Positions 33,182 through 40,142 of a stretch of DNA of 64,000 bases are shown here, piece by piece. The notes below the pieces were generated by a model, which did no database searches, had not been told where the DNA came from, and worked only from the letters and a program-made list of their open reading frames with translations. Source of the DNA: an uncultured Lachnospiraceae bacterium (lineage in GTDB: Bacteria; Bacillota; Clostridia; Lachnospirales; Lachnospiraceae); NCBI GenBank assembly GCA_910579615.1, contig CAJTUA010000002.1, forward strand, positions 38,503-102,502. Direction: 5' to 3'. Numbering within the stretch: the stretch's first letter is position 1; every line of letters starts with the position of its first letter. A program made the translations under genes and the position numbers.

Positions 33182-35287
33182 TTGCCCGCGAAACGAAATC
33201 CTTTTAATGAGAATGTAAACCGCCTGATGGAGAAGATTTTTTTGGATAAGAAGCCATCCCATACACCGCAGAGAAGTTATCAGGACGAGATGCTTCCGGA
33301 GCGAAACGGGGGAATCCTGCACGGAACACAGACCAAAAAGAAAAAATCCGGTGATGGGAAGGGGAAAGAAGCCGACGAGTATCACTTTTTGGATTCTTCC
33401 TTGCAGAATATCCGCCGCGCGACGGAAAAAATGCGTGAAACGACGAAGCAGATGCAGCAGATGACCCTGCGGATGTGGGAGGAGACCGTACAGGTACAGC
33501 AAAAGGGAAGCAGGAAAGACAAATATGAGGCGGAGCGCATCCCGCCGCGTGCTGCTTTTTTGGAGAAGAACGGCACAGGGGCAGATAGGCAGATGGCACA
33601 GCAGGCAAAGGGTAAAAGCCAGCCGAAGCCCTGGACACAGCCCCTTCCGCCTCTTCCGCCCGTTCCGACTCTTCCGTCCGCACCACCTGTTCCGCCGGTT
33701 CCCCACGGCCAGCGTTTCCTTTCGCCGCAGTACCGCGTGGAGGAGGTGTTAGATGATTCCGTGCCGGAGCGCATCCGCGAATGCAGGCAGATGGCGCGCA
33801 GCCCGCAGGGCTACCGGATGACGAAGGAGGAATTGTTTTTCCGGCAGGCGCAGCAGATGGAGGATTACGAGGATGACTGCCTGTACCCGGGGGATTTTAC
33901 ATGGTATTTCCCGACCTATCAGGCGATGAATGCAGCGCAGCTGCGCGGTTATTTTACATGGCGCACACAGGTGCGGCAGGGGAATATCTCACCTGCCCCT
34001 CTCTCCTTTGCGTTTGTCTACGTATATGAGCTTTTGCATCAGATTGGCGCGGATACGCCGGAGAAGGGCTTTTCCCTTCTGAAAACCTTCTGGGAGGGCT
34101 ACCGGGAGTACGATATACAGCTGGATCGTTATCTGCAGAACTGGCTCTGTGATTATGTTGTGTATTACAATCTGGACCGAGAATTGCTGCTTCAATCGCA
34201 GGATGTTATGTTTGACGAGGCAATGCTTGCCTTTCTGACGAGCCCGCAGGAAGGCAGGGACGAGGAATATTTTACGGCAATCTGCGCGCTTTCAAGGTAC
34301 AATATGGAGGGTTCTAAATTTTATAAAGAATATCCGGAGGATGTGAGCAGGGTGACCTGCGGCGTGTTCCGCGCATTGACTGCATATTACGAGAAGCACG
34401 GAAAGAAAACGCTTGTGGAAAAATATTTTGGCACACTTACGACATGCGCTTATCAGATGTTTGCGTCCGCAGTATTTTATGACCATAAAAAGTATGCGGA
34501 ATACGAATATACCATCAATCCGCTCCACCGCTACCGGTGTGTGAACGGGCGCTGGAGCTGTGAGAAATATTTTGGGAGCCGGACGAAGAATAAGGAGATG
34601 GGGTTTATCCTGCATGCGATTGACGCGCGGATGCGGGAGCGGTATGCGTATAAATCGCCGTTGAAGCCAGAGGGCATGACGAAGCTGGTCATGAATATCA
34701 TTGAGAAGGAGATTGACCGGCTGCTTGAGGAGAAGAAAAAGAATGCTGCCCCGGTGATAGAGATTGATGTGACAAAGCTTTCCGGGATTCGGCACGCGGC
34801 GGAGCTGACGAGGGAGAGGCTGATTGTGGAGGGCTCGGAGGAAGACGCAGAAGCGGATTTTGTAACTCCGGATGAGACAGAAAATCCACAGGGTATGGAT
34901 GCAGAGACGCGGCACACCCCGGATGCCGGAGATTTGGAACGTCCGGCAATTCCGCCGCCTTCTGTTACCATTCTGCCAGAGGGAACAGGAGAAAAACAGA
35001 ATGCGGATACCAGGCAATTGGAATTTGCGTGGGAAGACCATTCAGGGGTACAGAAACCTACCCTTTTGAATGAAGTGGAAAGCACCCTGCTGCGCTTTCT
35101 GCTTGACGGCACACCATATCAGGAATTTCTGCATGAACGCCGCCAGATGCTCTCCGTTGTCGTCGATGCAATCAACGAAAAGCTTTTTGACCGTTTTGGC
35201 GATACGGTGATTGTTTTCGAGGGGGATACACCGGAGGTGCTTGAAGATTACGCAGAGGAAGCCGCCGAAATTCTTTCGGAAGGATAA
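33182..35287 (+). CDS. TerB_N / TerB_C domain protein
   Basis: 701 residues from TTG 33182, with AGGGAGG eight bases upstream. The first ~190 residues are polar with coiled coil (NIRRATEKMRETTKQMQQM) and a run of Pro (PLPPLPPVPTLPSAPP). From about 235 the TerB_N domain begins (MNAAQLRGYFTWRTQVRQGN; FVYVYELLHQIGADTPEKG) and continues to about 450. The C-terminal part (VTKLSGIRHAAELTRERL; RQMLSVVVDAINEKLFDRFG) is TerB_C. Proteins of this kind are known from ter-linked stress and phage-response clusters. First gene of an operon with a BrxD-like ATPase and a BrxHI-like helicase; probable scaffold or sensor of that complex (inference). Confidence 0.8.
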   Translation: MPAKRNPFNENVNRLMEKIFLDKKPSHTPQRSYQDEMLPERNGGILHGTQTKKKKSGDGKGKEADEYHFLDSSLQNIRRATEKMRETTKQMQQMTLRMWEETVQVQQKGSRKDKYEAERIPPRAAFLEKNGTGADRQMAQQAKGKSQPKPWTQPLPPLPPVPTLPSAPPVPPVPHGQRFLSPQYRVEEVLDDSVPERIRECRQMARSPQGYRMTKEELFFRQAQQMEDYEDDCLYPGDFTWYFPTYQAMNAAQLRGYFTWRTQVRQGNISPAPLSFAFVYVYELLHQIGADTPEKGFSLLKTFWEGYREYDIQLDRYLQNWLCDYVVYYNLDRELLLQSQDVMFDEAMLAFLTSPQEGRDEEYFTAICALSRYNMEGSKFYKEYPEDVSRVTCGVFRALTAYYEKHGKKTLVEKYFGTLTTCAYQMFASAVFYDHKKYAEYEYTINPLHRYRCVNGRWSCEKYFGSRTKNKEMGFILHAIDARMRERYAYKSPLKPEGMTKLVMNIIEKEIDRLLEEKKKNAAPVIEIDVTKLSGIRHAAELTRERLIVEGSEEDAEADFVTPDETENPQGMDAETRHTPDAGDLERPAIPPPSVTILPEGTGEKQNADTRQLEFAWEDHSGVQKPTLLNEVESTLLRFLLDGTPYQEFLHERRQMLSVVVDAINEKLFDRFGDTVIVFEGDTPEVLEDYAEEAAEILSEG

Positions 35288-35291
35288 CCAT

Positions 35292-35416
35292 GAATATGCG
35301 GAACTAAAAAACAGCATATTCCCGGACAGTGCCCCAGTGGAATTTCTGGGAGCGGAGCGGACAGAAAATCCACTGCTGATTGTTGGGTGCTGGTAGGGAA
35401 TATGCGGAACTAAAAA
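35292..35416 (+). ncRNA. Structured intergenic repeat element, copy A
   Basis: P1: GCATATTCCC (35314-35323) with GGGAATATGC (35396-35405). P2: CAGTGGA (35335-35341) with TCCACTG (35369-35375), an A/A mismatch, then TTTCT (35343-35347) with AGAAA (35363-35367); loop GGGAGCGGAGCGGAC. An exact 19-base direct repeat (gaatatgcggaactaaaaa) flanks the core at 35292-35310 and 35398-35416; its left copy can also pair with the left arm of P1. The same fold, with compensatory changes, is at 56859-56949. Lies between the TerB and ATPase genes, just before the ribosome binding site. RNA function is inferred from the covariation only. Confidence 0.65.
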
Positions 35417-35431
35417 TAGGAGGAAAAAGAG

Positions 35432-36754
35432 ATGAAAATCCCGAAACGGATTGCGCAGGTTGTAATCAATTCCCTGAAGGGTGGTGTTGTGCCGCGCATT
35501 GGCCTGCCATACATCACGGTCGGCAGGGAAACGGAAATTGGCGCGCTGCTGCACGATGTGGACATCATCGCGGAGGGGGGCGCATCGTTTCGTTTTATTG
35601 TGGGAAAATATGGGAGCGGAAAAAGCTTCCTGCTGCAGACCATCCGCAATTATGTGATGGACCGCAATTTTGTAGTGGTGGATGCGGACTTATCGCCGGA
35701 GCGCAGGCTGCAGGGCACGAAAGGGCAGGGACTTGCGACCTATAAGGAATTAATCCGCAATATGTCCACGAAAACACGCCCGGAGGGAGGCGCGCTCACT
35801 TTGATTCTGGAGCGCTGGATTGGCAGTGTGCAGAGCGCGGTCGCAGCACAGGGCGATATGGAATCTGATACCGCAGAATTTGAGACGGCGGTGGAGAAAA
35901 AAATTTATGAGGTCATCGGAAGCCTGCAGGAAATGGTGCACGGCTTTGATTTCGCGAAACTTCTGACTATGTATTACCGCGCATATCTTTCGGGTGATGA
36001 CGAAACGAAAGCGCGGGTGGTCAAATGGTTCCGCGGGGAGTATGCGGGAAAATCCGAGGCGAGGGCGGAGCTTGGCGTGAATATTGTAATCACGGATGAC
36101 GATTGGTACGAGTACATCAAGCTGTTTGCCTTTTTCCTAAAGCAGGCGGGCTATGCGGGCATGCTGATTTTGATTGATGAACTGGTAAATATTTACAAAA
36201 TTCCGAACAGCATCACGCGCCAGTACAATTACGAAAAAATCCTGACCATGTACAACGATACTTTGCAGGGCAAGGCGAAATATCTTGGTATCATTATGGG
36301 CGGCACGCCGCAGTGCATCGAGGATACGCGCCGCGGGGTTTACAGCTACGAGGCGCTGCGCTCGAGGCTTGCCGAGGGGCGCTTTGGCAGAGAGGATGTC
36401 AAGGACATGCTCGCGCCGGTCATTAAGCTTGCGCCGCTGACTTACGAGGAAATGCTCGTCCTGATTGAGAAACTGGCAGAAATCCATGCAGGGCTCTTTG
36501 AATATGAAAAACGGTTGTCGCAGGATGATTTGATTGCGTTTATCAAGATTGAATTCGGCAGGATTGGAGCGGATACAAACATCACGCCGCGCGAGGTCAT
36601 CCGCGATTTTATTGAATTGCTTAATATTGTCTGCCAGAATCCGGATTTGACGGTGGAGGGGCTTCTGGGCTCGGACGCATTTTCTTATGCAAAGGCGGAG
36701 CCGGAGAATGTAGAGATGACGGCAGGACAGGAATTTGCAGAGTTTGAATTGTAA
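35432..36754 (+). CDS. BrxD-like ATP-binding protein (DUF2791)
   Basis: 440 residues, ATG after TAGGAGG. AAA+/STAND-like P-loop ATPase of the family that includes BREX type 2 BrxD: Walker A GKYGSGKSFL (about 53), the family stretch LATYKELIRNMSTKTRPEGG, Walker B AGMLILIDELVNI (about 245), sensor segment YLGIIMGGTPQCIED, and the C-terminal GADTNITPREVIRDFIELLN. Downstream, 40 bases on, is a BrxHI/Lhr-like helicase, the same pairing as in BREX type 2. No BREX methyltransferase (PglX), phosphatase (PglZ) or BrxC occurs in the window. Confidence 0.85.
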   Translation: MKIPKRIAQVVINSLKGGVVPRIGLPYITVGRETEIGALLHDVDIIAEGGASFRFIVGKYGSGKSFLLQTIRNYVMDRNFVVVDADLSPERRLQGTKGQGLATYKELIRNMSTKTRPEGGALTLILERWIGSVQSAVAAQGDMESDTAEFETAVEKKIYEVIGSLQEMVHGFDFAKLLTMYYRAYLSGDDETKARVVKWFRGEYAGKSEARAELGVNIVITDDDWYEYIKLFAFFLKQAGYAGMLILIDELVNIYKIPNSITRQYNYEKILTMYNDTLQGKAKYLGIIMGGTPQCIEDTRRGVYSYEALRSRLAEGRFGREDVKDMLAPVIKLAPLTYEEMLVLIEKLAEIHAGLFEYEKRLSQDDLIAFIKIEFGRIGADTNITPREVIRDFIELLNIVCQNPDLTVEGLLGSDAFSYAKAEPENVEMTAGQEFAEFEL

Positions 36755-36757
36755 GAA

Positions 36758-36785
36758 GGGCGAATGCGGAACTTAAAATAGGAGG
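36758..36785 (+). repeat. Remnant right end of the structured element
   Basis: GGGCGAATGCGGAACTTAAA then ATAGGAGG matches the right end of copies A and B (GGGMATATGCGGAACTWMAA). The core is missing. It supplies the ribosome binding site of the helicase gene. Confidence 0.6.
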
Positions 36786-36794
36786 TGCAGAGCC

Positions 36795-39194
36795 ATGAGC
36801 GTATTTGAACGCTACGCGCCGTTTGTGCAGGATTTCATTTACCGGAACCAATGGGAAAACCTGCGGGCAATCCAGGTAGCGGCGGGGGACGCGATTTTTA
36901 ATACGGACGAGAATGTGCTGTTGTCAGCGTCCACGGCATCGGGAAAGACGGAGGCGGCGTTCTTTCCGATTCTGACACTTTTTTCAGAGGATGCGCCGCG
37001 TTCGGTCGGGGCAATCTACATCGGACCGCTCAAAGCGCTGATCAACGACCAGTTTGAGCGTTTAAATGATTTGTGCGAGGAAGCGCATATCCCCGTTTGG
37101 CACTGGCATGGTGATGTCTCGCAGTCCCACAAGAATAAATTGCTCAAGCACCCCTCGGGGATATTACAAATCACACCGGAATCGCTCGAGGCGCTACTTC
37201 TGCACAAGCACGCGGAGGTATCGCGCCTGTTTGGCGACCTGCGCTTTGTTGTGATTGACGAGGTGCATTCCCTGATGCGTGGACACCGCGGCGGGCAGAC
37301 ACTCTGTCTGATGGAGCGGCTTTCCCGCATGGCGGCGGTGAACCCGCGGCGCATCGGGCTGTCGGCGACCATCGGCGATTTGGAGACTACGGGCGCGTTT
37401 TTAGCATCCGGTACGGGCAGGGGAACGGTGATTCCGCGCATTGATGCGAAGGGTGCAAAGTGGCGGCTGTCGATGGAGCATTTTTATGTTGGGAGAGATG
37501 CGGAGGGAGAGGAGGAAGCGCAGGCAGGAACGGATTTACAGGAAAGTGAGGATGCTTTGGAAGCACTGCGTTTTTCAGAGGAACCACAAGGGCAGGCGCA
37601 GAGGCAAGAGCAGACGCAAGAACAGAAGGATGCATTGGCAAAGAGCAAAGAAAAGGTGGATATGGATGCAGCTAGTTCGGATAAAACACCGCCATCCGCT
37701 GGCATTTCCCTCCCTTCCCCGGAAAAAGCCACCGACCGCGCCCCGAAGGATGCCGACCCCGGCATCGGCTATATTTTTGAGCATACGTGCGGGAAAAAAT
37801 GCCTTGTCTTCGTGAATTCACGCGAGGAATGCGAGGTAATCACGACGACCCTGCGCCAGTATTGCGAGGCAAAGCATGAGCCCGACCGCTTCCTGATTCA
37901 TCACGGGAACCTTTCCGCATCCTACCGCGAAACGGCGGAGGCGGTCATGAAGGACGAGGAGCAGTTCCAGACGACCGTGACAACCGCGACCTTAGAGCTT
38001 GGCATTGATATCGGGCGCTTAGAGCGCGCGTTCCAGATTGATGCCCCATATACTGTCTCCTCGTTTTTGCAGCGCATGGGGCGCACCGGAAGGCGGAATT
38101 CGCCGCCGGAAATGTGGTTTGTCATGCGCGAGGAAATGCCGGAGGCGCGCGCGATGCTGCCAGAAACCATTCCGTGGTCTTTGTTGCAGGGGATTGCGCT
38201 GATACAGCTTTACATGGAGGAGCGGTTTGTGGAGCCGCCGAAACTTGACAAGCTCCCGTACAGCCTGCTTTACCATCAGACAATGAGCACGCTTGCCTCC
38301 TGCGGGGAAATGACCCCGGCAGCGCTTGCCTCCCGCGTGCTGTCTTTAAGCTATTTCTACCGGATTTCGCAGGAAGATTATAAAATGCTGCTGCGCCATC
38401 TGCTTGAGATTGACCACATAGAGAAAACGGAAAACGGCGGCTTGATTGTTGGCATTTCGGGGGAGCGGATTACCAATAATTTTAAGTTTTACGCCGTATT
38501 CCAGGAAAATGAGGAATACACGGTGCGTTCTGCTTCAGAGGAGCTTGGCACAATCGTCAAGCCGCCGCCTGCGGGGGAGAAAATTGCGATTGCGGGGCAT
38601 GTCTGGGTCGTTGAGGAGGTAGACCATAAGAGGCATCTTGTATATTGTACGCAGGTCAAGGGCAAGGTTCCGGCGTATTTCGGGCAATGCCCGGGCGATG
38701 TCCATACAAGGGTGTTGGAGCGGATGCGTGAGGTTTTGGCGGAGAGAAAATCCTACCCGTACCTGATGGAGCATGCGGTGTTCCGCTTGGAGGAGGCGAG
38801 GAATACGGCGCTTCATTCCGGGATGGTAAACGAGCCGTTGGTCTGCCTGGGCGGGGATATGTGGTGCTTGTTCCCGTGGCTTGGCAGCTACGCATTTTTG
38901 GCACTGGAACGCTTTTTGAGGATAAAATGCGCTTCCGAATTAAAGCTGTCGGGATTGGATTCCTCACGGCCATATTTTATCCAGTTTAAAATGCAGGCCG
39001 GCAAAGAGGAATTTTTCCAGATTGTAAAGGAAATTGCGAAGGAGCCAATGGATCCGATGGAGCTTGTTTATCCGAAGGAGGAGCCACTGTTTGAAAAATA
39101 CGATGAGTTCGTGCCGATGGATTTGGTGCGCAAGGGGTTTGCGTATGGGATTTTGGATATTGAGGGAATGCTTGCGCGGATTGAGGAATGGTAA
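36795..39194 (+). CDS. BrxHI/Lhr-like DEAD-box helicase
   Basis: 799 residues, superfamily 2 helicase. Motif I SASTASGKTEAAF (about 41), Ia YIGPLKALINDQ, II VVIDEVHSLM, III GLSATIGD, IV VFVNSREE, V TATLELGIDIG, VI QRMGRTGRR. After the two RecA domains come the winged-helix and C-terminal parts seen in Lhr-type enzymes. A low-complexity insert of about 85 residues (roughly 235-325: QGQAQRQEQTQEQKDALAKS and SLPSPEKATDRAPKD) separates the RecA domains and is unlike the rest. In this operon context it is the helicase arm of a BREX-type-2-like or Ter-related antiphage/stress system. Confidence 0.87.
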   Translation: MSVFERYAPFVQDFIYRNQWENLRAIQVAAGDAIFNTDENVLLSASTASGKTEAAFFPILTLFSEDAPRSVGAIYIGPLKALINDQFERLNDLCEEAHIPVWHWHGDVSQSHKNKLLKHPSGILQITPESLEALLLHKHAEVSRLFGDLRFVVIDEVHSLMRGHRGGQTLCLMERLSRMAAVNPRRIGLSATIGDLETTGAFLASGTGRGTVIPRIDAKGAKWRLSMEHFYVGRDAEGEEEAQAGTDLQESEDALEALRFSEEPQGQAQRQEQTQEQKDALAKSKEKVDMDAASSDKTPPSAGISLPSPEKATDRAPKDADPGIGYIFEHTCGKKCLVFVNSREECEVITTTLRQYCEAKHEPDRFLIHHGNLSASYRETAEAVMKDEEQFQTTVTTATLELGIDIGRLERAFQIDAPYTVSSFLQRMGRTGRRNSPPEMWFVMREEMPEARAMLPETIPWSLLQGIALIQLYMEERFVEPPKLDKLPYSLLYHQTMSTLASCGEMTPAALASRVLSLSYFYRISQEDYKMLLRHLLEIDHIEKTENGGLIVGISGERITNNFKFYAVFQENEEYTVRSASEELGTIVKPPPAGEKIAIAGHVWVVEEVDHKRHLVYCTQVKGKVPAYFGQCPGDVHTRVLERMREVLAERKSYPYLMEHAVFRLEEARNTALHSGMVNEPLVCLGGDMWCLFPWLGSYAFLALERFLRIKCASELKLSGLDSSRPYFIQFKMQAGKEEFFQIVKEIAKEPMDPMELVYPKEEPLFEKYDEFVPMDLVRKGFAYGILDIEGMLARIEEW

Positions 39195-39230
39195 ACCAGG
39201 GGTTTTGTAGAATGAGAAAAGGAGGAAGGA

Positions 39231-40031
39231 ATGCGCATATCGCGTTCCGATAAAAGTATGCATATTACATTGACAGGAAATTTAGGAAGCGGGAAATCGA
39301 CCATTTGCCGGATTTTAGAGGGCGAATACGGCAGGGAAATCTATTCGACCGGAAAGGTGCAGCGCGAGATTGCACAGGAGATGGGAATCAGCGTGTTGGA
39401 GATGAACCAACTGATGTGCTCCGACCATAAATATGACCACCTGATTGACGATACAACCGCGAAAATTTCGAGGGAAAACCCGGATAAGCCGATTGTATTT
39501 GATTCAAGGCTTGCGTGGAATTTTGTGGAGAAATCCTTTAAGGTATTTTTGTCAGTGAACCTTTCCGTGGCGGCGCAGCGCGTGTACAATGACAACCGCG
39601 GGGCAGTGGAGAAATATACTTCCGCGGAGGACGCGAAGCAGCAGTTAAAGCTGCGCGCGGAGACGGAGGATGTGAGGTATAAGGAGCTTTACGGGCTGAA
39701 TTATTTTGATTTTAACAATTATAATCTGGTGCTTGACAGCACATACTGCACACCGGAGGTGCTGGCAAAGCTTTTGATGGCGGAAGCGGATGCGTATGAG
39801 AAGGCGCTTGCGGCGGGGGAAAGCCTGCGGGTAAAGCTGCTGATTTCGCCAAAGCGCCTGGGGGCAGAAGCGGGCGCGTGGAATTTTGCCCAGGAGAGAT
39901 TGTACCCGGAAGGGGCTGTGACGGTGAAAAAGACGGAGGAAGATTTCGAGGTGCTTACAGGGCATGAAATCGTTAAGGAGGCAGTGAAGGCGGGGATGCC
40001 GTTCGTGGAAGCGCGCCTGGAAGAGGTATAG
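39231..40031 (+). CDS. P-loop nucleotide/cytidylate kinase-like protein
   Basis: 266 residues from ATG 39231, five bases after GGAGG; ATG 39258 (before HITLTGNLGSGKST) would give the usual short N-terminus. P-loop GNLGSGKST, a YSTGKVQREIAQEMG segment as in cytidylate-kinase-like proteins, VFDSRLAWNFV as Walker B-like strand, and a LID-like stretch RVYNDNRGAVEKY. C-terminal ~90 residues are an added alpha/beta piece. It starts 36 bases after the helicase and shares its terminator, so it may belong to the same operon, either as nucleotide kinase or as an accessory. Confidence 0.78.
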   Translation: MRISRSDKSMHITLTGNLGSGKSTICRILEGEYGREIYSTGKVQREIAQEMGISVLEMNQLMCSDHKYDHLIDDTTAKISRENPDKPIVFDSRLAWNFVEKSFKVFLSVNLSVAAQRVYNDNRGAVEKYTSAEDAKQQLKLRAETEDVRYKELYGLNYFDFNNYNLVLDSTYCTPEVLAKLLMAEADAYEKALAAGESLRVKLLISPKRLGAEAGAWNFAQERLYPEGAVTVKKTEEDFEVLTGHEIVKEAVKAGMPFVEARLEEV

Positions 40032-40060
40032 CAAATCCAAAAAACACAAGACAATAACTG

Positions 40061-40099
40061 AAAAAACTGCCAGCAGGTAACGCCCTGCTGGCAGTTTTT
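40061..40099. terminator. Bidirectional terminator
   Basis: ACTGCCAGCAGG (40066-40077) pairs with CCTGCTGGCAGT (40084-40095); AAAAA before and TTTTT after. Serves the TerB-helicase-kinase operon and the convergent pullulanase gene. Confidence 0.9.
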
Positions 40100-40142
40100 C
40101 CGCTTATCTGTTTTAAAATGGGAAATTCACGGAAAATTTAAT

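Noticed and set aside
35292..35416. CRISPR or transposon end from the 19-base direct repeats
   Set aside because: Only two copies around one folded core; no cas or transposase gene. Kept as structured element.
33182..40031. Complete BREX system
   Set aside because: Only BrxD-like and BrxHI-like genes are present; PglX, PglZ and BrxC are missing in the window.
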